DNA of 64,000 nucleotides from Phytophthora colocasiae (lineage: Eukaryota > Oomycota > Peronosporomycetes > Peronosporales > Peronosporaceae), in contig JAGKQI010000050.1 of assembly GCA_018806915.1 (NCBI GenBank), forward strand, positions 186,001 through 250,000, read 5' to 3'. Shown piece after piece: positions 19,643-30,452 of the stretch. How positions within the stretch are numbered: position 1 is the stretch's first letter; the number at the start of each line of letters is the position of its first letter. The notes beneath the pieces are model-generated. The model had not been told where the DNA came from. It did no database searches and saw only the letters and a program-made list of their open reading frames with translations. The translations under genes were made by a program, and so were the position numbers.

Positions 19643-22600
19643 CTAGTCCTTGTCGGAAGACGCTGTGGCCCACTGCGTGCGCGCCGGTTCCGCTGAGTCG
19701 ATAGCTTCGAGTTGCTTGCGCAAGATCAGGCACTTGGGACCTCCGATGTCACGTGCACGTGGGTCCTGCCAGATCCATGGACAATATTTGTCCGGGACCT
19801 TCCAGATACCGGGCTCGAACATGAGCGTCTCCGGGAAATCCTTGTGCTTCAGAATCTTGGATACTGTCCCTCGATATTGGCGCAGTAAAGATGCACGTCG
19901 GAGCCCACGTTCCTTGTGCTGTTCACCGGACAGCAGGTCCTCGTCGGGGTCCATGATCACCCAGTGAGTGCGTTCCCACAGCGCTTGGGCGTGCTTGCGC
20001 ATGAGAGACGCGAGTTCTTCGATGTCCGCCTGAACCAAGGGACAAAGGTCTTCACGCCGGTGAAAGTACAGCTCGGTCCGACGGTTCTGGTACATGACGT
20101 CCCAGGGCGCTGGCACTTCGTCCAGCAGGGCTTGATATTTCTTGGAATTCCAGCGTTTCTTGAGGCGTGCCAGACTGTGTCTGTGGGGCTCGAAGTCTGG
20201 GAACCCTGGAGTCTGCCCGATGGACGTCTTGGTGTCACTTGTCGGCTGGACCGGAATGCCGTAGTACAGCCACGAAGAACAATGTGTGTCCGGGGCCTCG
20301 ATCGTCAGTAATTCCTTTGGCGTCAGCGACTTGTACGACTTGGATACCAGACTTGACTTCCGAAGTTTACCAGAAGGTCGCTTGCCCGAAGAACTCTTAG
20401 TCGACTTGGAGTCTTGAGACTTCTTGTCCTTGGAACTCGACTTGGGCGAACCACCGGACTTCGTACTCTTGGGACTTGACGTGGAGGTGCCACCGGACTT
20501 CTGACTGCCTGAATTGGATCGAGATGCCTCGTGTACACTACCCCGCTTGGATTTCTTGGTGGGGATTATCGGACCCGAGTCATCTGAATCGCTGGACTCG
20601 TAGTCCCGTGGACGCTTGTTACCGGCGTGCGAATGATCAGCAGACTCATCGTCGTCAGAATCATCGCTGTTGCCGCTCGACTTTTCGTCGTCAGACTCGC
20701 TGTCGCTGGATGCAGATTCTTGTTCACCAGACTCCTTGAAGTCCGGGTTCTTCTTAGGGTCATCCTCTGTAGACTCAGACTCACTGATGGGATATGGGAC
20801 GTGAGCATCCAGTGCCTCCCAGACCGGTGGCTCCACATCGTTCTTCCGAAGCCGGCGCAGTTCCTCCTCAGCCATCTTGTAATACGTCTCTGGGACGTAC
20901 GAAGTCCACGGGGTCTGATTCAGCTTGCGCCAGTACATCATGCTCACTAGCATTTTTACCAAGGGGCGCCCCGTGAACAGGCTGTGGGCGGGCTTGTCCG
21001 TGCGCAGCCACTTCATCGCTGTCTCGTAAGAAATGCCGGCGAGCAGAGCCAAGCGCAAGTCCGGACGAACTTCCTCCCAGACGACTCCAGGTGGTAACGT
21101 GGTGTGAACTGCGTCCTTGGACACCGGAGACTTGGCGTTCGCCGGACGCACCGAATCGATGCCAGGCGTGTAATTCTTGGGGCGATCCTGAGGGACACAA
21201 ACCCGATGTTTCCCGGAGGGTCTGTTAGGCTTGAGTGGTGGAGAACCGGAAGATTTAGGTGACCTGGTGGGCGACCCAGACTTGTTCACCGGGCGAGTGC
21301 CCGATTTCACGGGGCCACCCGCATGTTCATCGGAGACTTTCACACCACTACCAGCACCCGTCAGATCCAGCACTTTGGCTGATTTCTTGGCCTCCGCAGC
21401 TTGATCGAAGCGAACTTTCGCCAGACGCTTGGAGAAGTCAGGGATTTCCGCCTTGCGCTGATCCATCGCAGTCACATTGATGATGGTGTCCCAGTCTCCA
21501 GGCGGCGCCTTGCCCTCTTGGAAGTTCACCAGAAGCTCCCGAAGACGCACCCAACTGCCGTTCAACTCCCCGTGTTCAAACAGGTACTCCAGGAAACCCC
21601 AGGAGTCTGTGGCTGTGGTCGTGGGGCGAGCCTTCAGCAACCGGACCTCCGCTTGAGAGTCTTCCAGGCGTTCTTCCAAGGCCGACTTCTCAGCTTCCAG
21701 GGCATCGATCTGGTCCTGATAGTGCGACGCGAGGTTCTTGGACTCCGCGTTCACACGATCTTCGGTCTCACCAGCAGTACGTCGGGCGTCCAGCACTTCA
21801 TGGCGCCAATACTGGCAGTTGAAGACCCATTGACGCTTGAGATCTTCGGACTCGTTCTGGATAGCGGCCGTGTCCACCAGAGATGCACCGCCCTGGGACT
21901 CTACTTGGAGTCGAAGCCGACGGTGAGCACCAGCCATCTGCTTCAGGTAACCCGATGTCTTGTACACCCGCTCGGCGAGGCGCTGATGGGGGAGGTGCAG
22001 GAGGATTGCCGCCAATTCCCGGAGGACGTCAACAGATCCCATGTGTGCCTCAAGACTCATGCGGTTACGGCTGTCCACGTGGGGGGCAAGCATCTGACTT
22101 TCAGTGAAGTCAGGGATGACACGCTCGAGCTCCGAGATGTCTGCCGGTGTGAAGCCTTCAAGGCCAACTAGTACACCAGGCCCACCATAGATGTTCGCGA
22201 TGTGGTTGCCCACACGGAAGTCCTCGGCGAGCGCCGGAACACCAACCAAGAATGGTTGCCCCTCAGGTCGTGGCTCAGGATCCACCCAGTTGGAAGGGAC
22301 GTCGGGCTTCTCTTCGTCCAACGGTTGTTGCCCAGGTCCAAACAGATCGTCCACCTCTGTGGTGGAGAGAATGTGGGGGCCTCTGTGAAGCGAAGGCAAG
22401 ACGCCAGGAGTCGAACTCCGCAGTAGCGGTAAGCTGTAGACGTGTCCGGCATGTTCACGTGCTCATCGCCGTCAGCAGCATCAACGCCCTGCTTCGGAGC
22501 GGCGGACGCGCTCGACTGTGAGGCTGGGGCGCTAGAGCTGCCTCCAGGTGATGCGGGAATACCGTCACCACCACCTTGCGATGCCGTGGATGCCGAAGCG

Positions 22601-22650
22601 GGCCCAGTGCCCGAGGCGTTGCCACTAGTAGGAGCCAATGGAGAACCCAT
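19643..22650 (-). CDS. large antisense gene inside Gypsy-2, unknown function
   Basis: A minus-strand gene convergent with pol, entirely between the pol stop and the 3' LTR. The main open frame (22399-19643, 918 codons) joins, through one frame change near 22400-22430, an upstream frame starting with the ATG at 22650 (MGSPLAPTSGNASG), so the intact product would be about 1000 aa. Visible parts, by approximate position in the 918-codon frame: an Ala/Ser/Gly-rich N-terminus before it; a folded region (VGNHIANIYGGPGVLVGLEGF); a coiled coil around residues 205-255 (QIDALEAEKSALEERLEDSQ); a Lys/Pro/Ser-rich stretch; a helical block (YETAMKWLRTDKPAHSLFTG, YYKMAEEELRRLRKNDVEPP); an Asp/Ser-rich acidic then Lys/Ser-rich basic stretch; and a C-terminal domain rich in Trp (PAPWDVMYQNRRTELYFHRR). 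No family is recognised and there is no signal peptide. Its length and varied composition, with no sense ORF opposite, argue that it is coding. I cannot say what it does. Confidence 0.7.
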
Positions 22651-22906
22651 GGTTGCAGGATCTTCTTCTGACTTGTGTGTCAGAAAGGAAATCGGGATGT
22701 GGCCGTTTGTGGGATACGACAGTTGGCTATTTCTGAGTCTGATGGAATCAGACTGAGCGACAGGACACCAGAGATTCTGAAATCCCGGAAGTTTTGAGAG
22801 CGTCACAGCTACACTATGTTCACGGGACCTCTGATGTACTGTCCTGGCCATGATGCTCAGTTTGGAGAAAGTTCTACACTGACGAATTATGACCAGGAGG
22901 GGCGGT

Positions 22907-24782
22907 TGACACGTTGCTAATTACGATTTTTCGAGTGGATATGGACGTTTCGCTGTGATGTGATTGGACATATACTGGATTGTGGGAGAAAGGGAGATGT
23001 GGGACGAGGTTATGTCCCGTGCGACAATGATGGATCTGTGGAAGAAAACTGCTATATATATTAACCTTCACCTGTACTGCAAAGGGGCCCAAGAGATCAG
23101 AAGTGTTCCTCGGAAAAGTGCACAAAACTCCGAGAGACAATAACACTCAGTCTGATCACCGGACTTTCCCCGACGATGAGTGCCTAAAGGTTGGCAGAAA
23201 GTCTCTCAGAAGAATGTATCTCTGAGAGACCTCATCCCGTTGCCGTCCTGTGTGACGATGATGGTTCAAGGAATACAGTTATACCCACAAGATACCAAGT
23301 ATCGCGCACCGGACGTAGCGCACCCCGCGCATATCCCAAATTGGACTTCGTGCGTTGTAGCATACGTGCTCCGCACCCTAAAAACATTCATGGATTTCTG
23401 GTATCACGTATGGAAACTCTGATATCACACCATGAAGTCTGACGTACACGAGTCTGACGTACATGAAGTCCGACGTACATGAAGTCCGACGTACATGAGT
23501 CTGACGAACATGATTCTGGTAAACAAGTCTGATGTGTCCGGCTTATACAAGCAATATTCCAGACATTTACCAGTTTCCGATGAACAGACTCCGACGTACA
23601 AGACTCCGATGAACAGACCCAAGTGTCACGACTCTGGTATTTATGACTCTGATGTACATGATTCCGGAGTACATGGTTCCGATGAACATGTCTCCGACGC
23701 ACATGATTCCAGACCCTGATGAACAGGATACCAGACTCTGACACTCTGAAGTCCACCCCATACTGAAACCAAGTGTACCCAACACGACCTCACGCAATCA
23801 AGTGAAATGCAACCTGCTCATCCCTGTAATGACATCATTAAGTGTCGACTCAACAAGATCCGCTGTACCGACTACCATAGTGAGCCCAAGTGAAAGTTCC
23901 TGAGTTATACTGAGACCAAGTGTATATGAGAATATGGAAGACAGAAGACAGAGAGATACGAGATAGATAACCAGAGTTCAAATTGCGTTATAACCCCAAG
24001 GTCGATTCTTCGGTTCTTTGGAAAGTGTAAGGCCACGACAAAGCTTTGAGTCGTGTGATCTCTCACCTATCAAGCCCCTTTAGGTGGAGATCAGCGTAAC
24101 GCAGAGACCTGAGAGGACCCACCTATTCCATTTACTAGTTGGGTCGTTTGTTTTGTCTCTAGCGGTAGCCCATTTCATATTGTACGTTTGGACAGGTTTT
24201 GGGAGCTAGACAGTCGCTCTCAAGACGCTCGGTAGACTGTTGTATATAACCGATAGTGTATTGGTTTATTTTTCCCTCTATATATTAGAGGGTGGTGCGC
24301 GAAAGTTACGGGAATACCAGACAGACCAGGTGTCTGGTGAACATTTCCCTAGTTGACCTGGAGAACTAGCTCACTGCTCAAGGGCCAGGAAAGAATAAGA
24401 GCAGCTACATATTCGTATATCGGAACTCTATATTGCGGTTATCTCGGAAGTCTAATTATTGGACTTCCCATTGTATTAATTTCTCTTTTGCCTTCAGAAA
24501 TCTCTGGTGTACACAAGTGTTCACCGGAAAACGTTCGACTCTCAAGCGCTCCTGCGAGGATCAGAAGGACATCCGACGGTCTACGCAAGGAACCCTCACT
24601 CTCATCAACACTCTCACGACCCCGGCGAGGGTCTCATTACCAAGACAACGAACCTACGAGGACAGCACAAGGTAACACACGCCCACCTTGCTGTGCGACT
24701 CTGGTATAATTACCGGTAGTCACACTTCCAGGTTCACTGTACGCCCCTGCACCGCGGTAAAAGTTGCACCGACTTCGCGACA
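22907..24782 (+). repeat. Gypsy-2 right (3') LTR, full length
   Basis: Starts TGACACG directly after a purine tract (AGGAGGGGCGG, polypurine tract for plus-strand priming) and ends TTCGCGACA. About 1.88 kb. The first 200 bp are absent from the left LTR but are matched in reverse orientation by the solo LTR at 35932-37618, which confirms the true 5' edge. Sequence beyond 24783 is Copia-1 gag/pol, so the right edge of the element is intact. The 256 bp between the antisense gene start (22650) and the LTR would have to hold that gene's promoter. Confidence 0.9.
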
Positions 24783-24783
24783 A

Positions 24784-27700
24784 AGGGCACCGAGAGTTCG
24801 AGTGCCGCAAGAAGAAAGCCGACCAAGAACGAGGGCAAGCTGCGCAAGAGGAAGCGTCCGACGACTTCTCGTTCATGGCTACGAGTATGATGAATAAGAG
24901 TGAATGGCTCGTCGACTCTGGTGCAAGTTCGCACATGACCAGCGTCCGGGACAAGTTTGTGTCCATGAAGGAGCTGAAGACGCCAGTCCGCATCACGATC
25001 GCGGATGGCTCGAAAATCGACGCAGTTGCAAAGGGCACCGTCGGGTTGAAGCTGATGGACGGGAAGTCTGTCAAGCTGTCGGATGTCCTGTACATCCCAG
25101 AAGTTGAAGGAAGCCTCATCTCGGTGTCGAAGCTGGCCGAGAAAGGAGTCGTCGCCCAGTTCAGCAAGGACAAGTGTACCTTTCGCTACGGGGACGCTAC
25201 TGTGATGGAAGCTAAGCGCTATGGAAATGTCTACAAGCTGAAGACAGTGGGGGACGAGGTGTGTCATGCTGCAACGACCACTCGTAAGGAGCCATGGGCT
25301 GTTGTGCACGCCCGACTCGGCCACATCCCGTTCAAGCGTTATGAGAAACTACTTACCATGGCAGAAGGAGTGCCTCGCATTACGGGTGGAGTCCCTGGGG
25401 GCGACGTATGCGCTGGCTGCTGCATGGGCAAGATGAAAGCTGACGACTATCCAAGGCATCCGGAGAAGGTCGTCAAGAGTGCAGGTGTGCTTGAACTGGT
25501 GCATACGGACGTGATGGGTCCGATGCAGACGAGGACACCTGGTGGTTGCACGTACGTTGTGACATTCATTGACGACTACTCACGTCACGTGACCGTCCAC
25601 TTCATGAAAGCGAAGTCGGAGGTGCTGTCCAAGTTCAAAATCTACAGGGCAGCGATGGAGAACGCTACGGGCAAGAGTATCAAGCGTCTGCGTTCGGACA
25701 ATGGTGGTGAATACACCGGTCGCCAGTTCAAGGCGTTCCTCAACCAGCATGGCATCAAGCATGAGAAGACGGTGCCATACACGCCTCAGCAGAACGGTCT
25801 GGCTGAGCGCATGAACCGGAGCCTCGTGGAGATGGCTCGTTGTCTGCTCTACCATGAGAGCGTCAACAAGAAGTGGTGGGCCGAGGCGGTCAACACTGCT
25901 GCGTGGATCATCAATCGGATCCCCAACTCGGTGACTGTGAAGACACCGTTCGAGATTGTGCACAAATCGAAGCCACAGCTCAGGAACGTCAAGGTGTTTG
26001 GTGCTCTTGGCTACGCTCACATCCCCGACGAGAAGCGTCGCAAGTTGGATGCCAAAGCGTTCAAATGTCGTTTCCTTGGATACGAGGATGGTGTGAAGGG
26101 CTACCGAGTCCTCAATGTGTCAACGGGTAAGGTGCAAATCGTTCGCACTGTGAAGTTCATCGGAACGACCAATCCCCAGTACCTCATGGTACAGGATGAA
26201 GATGAACCAGCAACCAACGTGCCTGTCATGAGTGGACAACCGTCCAAGGGTTCAATGGAGATTGTTCCGGTCGTTGTTGAAGGTGCTGACGTCATTCCAC
26301 TTCAACGTGACGTGAACAGTCAAATCATCCCTTACGAGTCCACCCATCCCATGATTACTCGTTCGCGTACTCGTAACATCGACGAAATTGACGATCCTGA
26401 AGAGGCTGGCGCAACCAAGAAGCAGATTATCCTGCCGTCAACCACGGGGACCAAGCGTCAGAAGATGACACAAGAAAGGGTTAAACCAAGTGGCGAACTG
26501 CTCGCACTTGAAGGTGGCCAAGCTATGGCTGCATCGGAGGAAGTCCCCAAGACGTATACAGAGGCGACGTCAGGCGAGGACAGCGATGAATGGAAGATAG
26601 CAATTGCAAGTGAATTGGAGTCACTTACTGCAAACAAGACATGGAAGATGGTACCAAGACCGGCTCACCAGCGCCCGATCGGATGTCGGTGGGTGTTCGC
26701 GTTGAAGCGCAACGAGAAAGGAGAAGTGACCCGGCACAAGGCTCGTCTCGTCGCCAAGGGGTACTCTCAGCGTCACGGGATTGACTATGAAGAGACGTAC
26801 GCGCCAGTGGCATACCTGAATTCGATCCGTGCTGTGCTGGCTAAGTGCTGTGCTGAAGGATTTGAGATCGAGCAATGCGACGTGGATACGGCGTTCCTGT
26901 ATGGAAAGCTCGACGAAGAGATTTACATGGAATAGCCTGAAGGTCTGCGTGAGCTCCTGACGATGGCCGATGCTGAAGGTGAAGAAGACGTCGTCTGCCT
27001 ACTCCTGCAAAGTTTGTATGGCCTGAAGCAAGCATCTCGTGTTTGGAACGAGACGATCGATGGTCACTTAAAAGACATGGGTTTCAAGGCGGCTGATGCT
27101 GATCCCTGTGTATACACCCGAGGTGATGGTGACGATGAATGTATCGTGTGTCTTTACGTCGACGACATGCTGATTGCTTCAAAGGACAAGGGTGTCATCG
27201 CGTCAGTGAAGGCTGGCATCGCGGACAAATTCCGGATCAAGGACCTCGGACGCGCTCGATTTATTCTCGGGATTGAGATCGACTACGATATGGACAAAAA
27301 AACATTGGCCATCTCTCAACGCGCATATACAGAGTCGATCATCAAGAAATTTGGTCAAGAAAACGCGAAGCCAAGCCTGATGCCACTGGATCCAAGTCTT
27401 CACTTGACCAAGGACGACGGCACGCAGACAGAGGAGTACAAGGCCAAGGTGAAGTCAAGGCCCTACCGATCGCTCATCGGTAGCCTCATGTATCTGACAT
27501 GCGGAACACGACCTGACATTGCGGTTGCTGTTGCCAAGTTGAGTCGCTTCCTGGAAAACCCAGGTGAGGCGCATTGGAATGCGGGAATCAAGGTGGTGCG
27601 TTACCTGCTGAAGACCAAGGAAGTGGGCATCATGTACGATGGCCTACTGGGAACTGAGATGACGGCTTACTCGGATGCTGACTGGGCCGGTAACCGTGAC

Positions 27701-28141
27701 GACAGACGCTCAGTGAGCGGAATGATGCTCATGATGTGTGGTGCTCCGGTGGTGTGGCGTTCGACGTTCCAGAAGACGGTCGCACTGAGTTCTACTGAGG
27801 CAGAGTACATGGCTCTGAGTGAGTGCATCAAAGAAGTAGTATGGCTGCGTCGACTACTCAAGGACATTGGTGCAAAGCAAGTGGACCCTACGGTGATCTA
27901 CGAGGACAACCAGGGTGCCATGGCCTTGGCGAAGAATGTCGGTTATCAAGCTCGCACCAAGCACATCGACATTCGCTACCATTTCATCCGAGAGAAGATT
28001 GCCAGTGGCGAGGTTGAGCTGACCTACCAGGAGTCTAAGAACCAACTAGCGGACTACTTGACCAAGGGCCTCTCTTCCAAGACGTTGCGCTACTTGATGG
28101 AACGCAGCAACGTCATTCCCAAGTTCGAGACGTCGAATTGA
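24784..28141 (+). pseudogene. pol: Copia-1 gag-pol, 5'-truncated, one nonsense codon
   Basis: Ty1/Copia polyprotein beginning inside the gag zinc knuckle (KGHREFEC), immediately after the Gypsy-2 LTR; everything upstream is missing. The order is that of Copia: protease (WLVDSGASSHMTS, about 24905), integrase zinc finger (HARLGH..CAGCC), integrase core (HTDVMGPM, RSDNGGEY, PQQNGLAERMNRSL), RT (CRWVFALKRN, then YVDDMLIASKD near 27160) and RNase H (SDADWAGNRDDRRS, ALSSTEAEYMALSE, YEDNQGAMALA). A single TAG at 26933-26935 interrupts RT in frame, in IYME-stop-PEGL where Gln (CAG) is usual. Translation would otherwise run to 28141. The purine tract GTGGGGG and an LTR start follow immediately. Confidence 0.93.
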
Positions 28142-28148
28142 GTGGGGG

Positions 28149-28620
28149 TGTTGAGATTGCACTTCGCCGTCTCCTATACTGGGTCCCTACCTCGAAGCAC
28201 GCAGCTTTCACGCGCACAACGCGTGCCAAGTGAGGACAACAGTGGAAGACGCGTGGATGCTGCAATACGATTGGCGGTCTACCTTGGATACACTATTCTG
28301 ATTGGACGAGAACTTCAATTTGCTGATCTCAAGATGTGCACAAATCGTTCCCGTTACATCAATCGTTCCCGTTACATCAAGCGTTCCCGTTTCACAAAGG
28401 TCTACAAGGGGAGCTCAAGGAGAGCAAGGGTAGATTAGTGAATGCGGGCTAACTCAATAAACTCACTTTTGGATTTACTTCCTCCTACTCACTTCACTAT
28501 CAAGCCTCGATTCGCTATACTCTCAATTCTGCAATCAAAAATCTTGTGGTCAAATCCCTCCGATCCATGTACAGCACTATGTAAACTATACTTCAAAGAA
28601 CACGTTTTCACTCACCAGGT
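28149..28620 (+). repeat. Copia-1 3' LTR (right end uncertain)
   Basis: TGTTGAGATTGC begins right after the polypurine tract that follows the pol stop, the normal place for a 3' LTR. The segment contains AACTCAATAAACTC, a plausible polyadenylation signal, near 28452. Its partner LTR was lost with the 5' half of the element, so the right boundary is only a guess. From here to the RXLR gene I see no ORF that I can support. Confidence 0.5.
28343..28396 (+). repeat. three tandem 18-bp units in the Copia-1 LTR
   Basis: AATCGTTCCCGTTACATC occurs twice exactly (28343-28360, 28361-28378), then once with changes (28379-28396). Tandem short repeats in an LTR U3/R region are often enhancer-like; function here is inference. 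Confidence 0.7.
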
Positions 28621-28804
28621 TACGTTAGTTGTGCCACGTTTATCCACATTAGATGGGCGAATAGAGAGCCCAAGCCAAAATCGGGATGACGATTGAAGTG
28701 GCTCCAGCACAGCACATGGTCCATGCACGTGGCGACAACCAGCCAGCTTGTATTATTTTTCTTCAGGGTGAAGAAGTGTTGCAACAACAGGAAAGCTCTC
28801 CCCA

Positions 28805-28887
28805 ACACAGCTCGAGCACCATTCAATCGGCAGTTCAGTCCGCAATTCACCGTTCACCGCTCAAGACAAATCAAAATCTCTTCGAAA
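28805..28887 (+). promoter_or_regulatory. conserved 5' flank of RXLR gene 1
   Basis: The roughly 80 bp before the start codon match those of the second intact RXLR gene (complement of 45907-45990): CATTCA, then CAGTTCAGTCCGCAA or its near copy, then CCGTTCACCGCTCAA and AAATCAAAA before ATG. The CCATTCA stretch resembles a weak oomycete initiator. Shared flanks show common descent; use as a promoter is inferred. Confidence 0.4.
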
Positions 28888-29271
28888 ATGCGCTTCTCCT
28901 ACCTTCTTCTGGTAGCTGCTGCAGCCCTTCTGGCCCCTGTTAACGCGATAGAAACGGATGCTGGAACGAGGTCACTCCGAGCACACAAAACGCACCACAA
29001 CAAGGCTCAAGACGAGGAGCGCGCGTTCAGCTACAGTTTCAACTTCAGCACGTGGGACAATCTCTTTAGCGGGCTACCGGAGCAATTTCAGCGCATGCGC
29101 ACTCAGCCTTCGTACCTCCGTCAGACGTTCAGGAACTGGAGGTCGGGCATGGGCACGTCGAAAGAGGCGGTGAAGTACATGAAGTCCCAGGGGTTGAGCC
29201 AGAAGGCCATTGAGCAGTTTGAGGACGCGTTCAAGTCGTACATTTCCCACAAGCTAGCTAACGGGAAATAA
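28888..29271 (+). CDS. RXLR-dEER effector gene 1
   Basis: A small secreted protein of 127 aa of the oomycete RXLR effector class, expected to be secreted from the pathogen and to act inside host plant cells. Residues 1-20 form a signal peptide (MRFSYLLLVAAAALLAPVNA), RSLR is at 28-31 and DEER at 42-45, the expected spacing. The C-terminal half is helical (WDNLFSGLPEQFQRMRT, FRNWRSGMGTSKEAVKYM, GLSQKAIEQFEDAFKSY), with a Trp/Tyr pattern that resembles a single WY-type fold, though I am not certain. The open frame extends upstream to 28693, but the ATG at 28888 is chosen because it gives the signal peptide and is the start shared with the second copy at 45906. No intron. It is isolated between a Copia LTR and a LINE fragment. 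Confidence 0.9.
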   Translation: MRFSYLLLVAAAALLAPVNAIETDAGTRSLRAHKTHHNKAQDEERAFSYSFNFSTWDNLFSGLPEQFQRMRTQPSYLRQTFRNWRSGMGTSKEAVKYMKSQGLSQKAIEQFEDAFKSYISHKLANGK

Positions 29272-29875
29272 GGTGTTGGAAGTTAACCCCCTGAAGAAAT
29301 GTTGATACAACAGATTTACTTGAATGAAACGTTGAAATCGACCCTACGAACCCCCCAAAACGTTGATTAGAGCGATTGGAAACTAGACTACTTACCGTTA
29401 TACACCAGTAACTAATTAGTATGTGTAAAACCGTCGACATCCGCAGGACGAGATGACAATGTCCCAATTTGAGTCTCCACTACATTTTTTTCTCAATAAC
29501 TCGTCAGTTGAATGAATGAACTTTGCTATCGAATTTTCGACTGTAAGTAGAGAAGTTATTGATAGGTCGGCCAAAAATCGAATCTTGGATGCAGATCAAG
29601 TTAGACTCTTTCAATTAACCACCCAATTACTGATTGCGGAGGTGTCTGCTGTCTATGTCATGGTCAGATTATTTTTCGGGGTTCATATTGCCGTGGTGGT
29701 GGAGCATTGCTTTTCAGCTACGTGACAACATCTCGAAAGTCATCAGTTTGAATGTGGCAACAGCTACAGACAAGCTTTTTGGAACACAGATTTTGTGTGA
29801 CTACTACTCTTTCCCACGTGCGACGTTACTGCTGACTTGGCTAATATACTGCTATTGTATTCCCCGCAAGAAGAC
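29272..29875. other. intergenic; 3' flank shared by the three RXLR loci
   Basis: No gene supported. About 29290-29420 (motifs TTTACTTGAATGAAACGTTGA and ACTTACCGTTATAC) has clear counterparts downstream of the RXLR pseudogene (about 42905-43025) and of RXLR gene 2 (complement of about 45365-45475), so the duplicated unit included 3' sequence. The rest, to 29875, is unassigned. Confidence 0.6.
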
Positions 29876-30452
29876 GAATAAGTTGATTAACTAGTTAGCG
29901 GATTTCTCGTATGTGTGAGTCTATCTCGCTATAATGTCCAATCTGATGTCTTCTGATAACTACACTAACCTGCGGAATTCAAATATTGCTTGCCCTTTGA
30001 ATAATTACATTCGTTGCTGAATCAAACCCCAGTTTTCCAGATTAGCGTCTCCAGAGTAGATCCGATCACAGTCGAGTTTAACCGCGTGCTGGTAGATGCG
30101 CTTCTTGAAGGAATTTTCAAGTTGGCGATAAGCTCATTTAGAGTTTGGACCACGAAGTGATGTCGTTTCGAAGTCTCCAAGTCGCGTGGGAAACTATTGC
30201 TGTTTTACACCTTCCACAATAAAAACAGTATATTTTGGTTTCTCCTTCAGGTGTTTTGGAAATCTTAAAATCAACACCAAACGCCAAGTTGAAAACAACC
30301 AGAATACACCGGTTCATGGAGTCCACATTCGACCCGCTGTTGGTGGAACGAGTGTAATCTCAACAGCTTGAATTCCGACCCAAATATTTTTGTTGCGACT
30401 AGACCAAGAATCGAAAAACGGGTTCTTGTACAACCATTATGCCGTGTATATT
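29876..30452 (-). pseudogene. LINE-A family 3' fragment
   Basis: The 3' end of a non-LTR element on the minus strand: the tail (AAGTTGATTAACTAGTTAGC on the plus strand) and the zinc-finger C-terminus (ATWRLRNDI, related to AAWRLRNDIYF of LINE-A at about 53340) are recognisable, with several frame breaks. It is more diverged from the 53-kb copy than the 43-kb copy is. Gypsy-3 inserted at its upper edge. Confidence 0.75.

Noticed and set aside
26933..26935. TAG in Copia-1 RT as a possible intron or programmed recoding site
   Set aside because: The frame continues directly and a Gln codon is usual here; no splice sites fit. A simple nonsense mutation is enough.
28693..28887. In-frame N-terminal extension of RXLR gene 1
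   Set aside because: It would bury the signal peptide, and the equivalent upstream stretch of RXLR gene 2 is conserved as non-coding flank.
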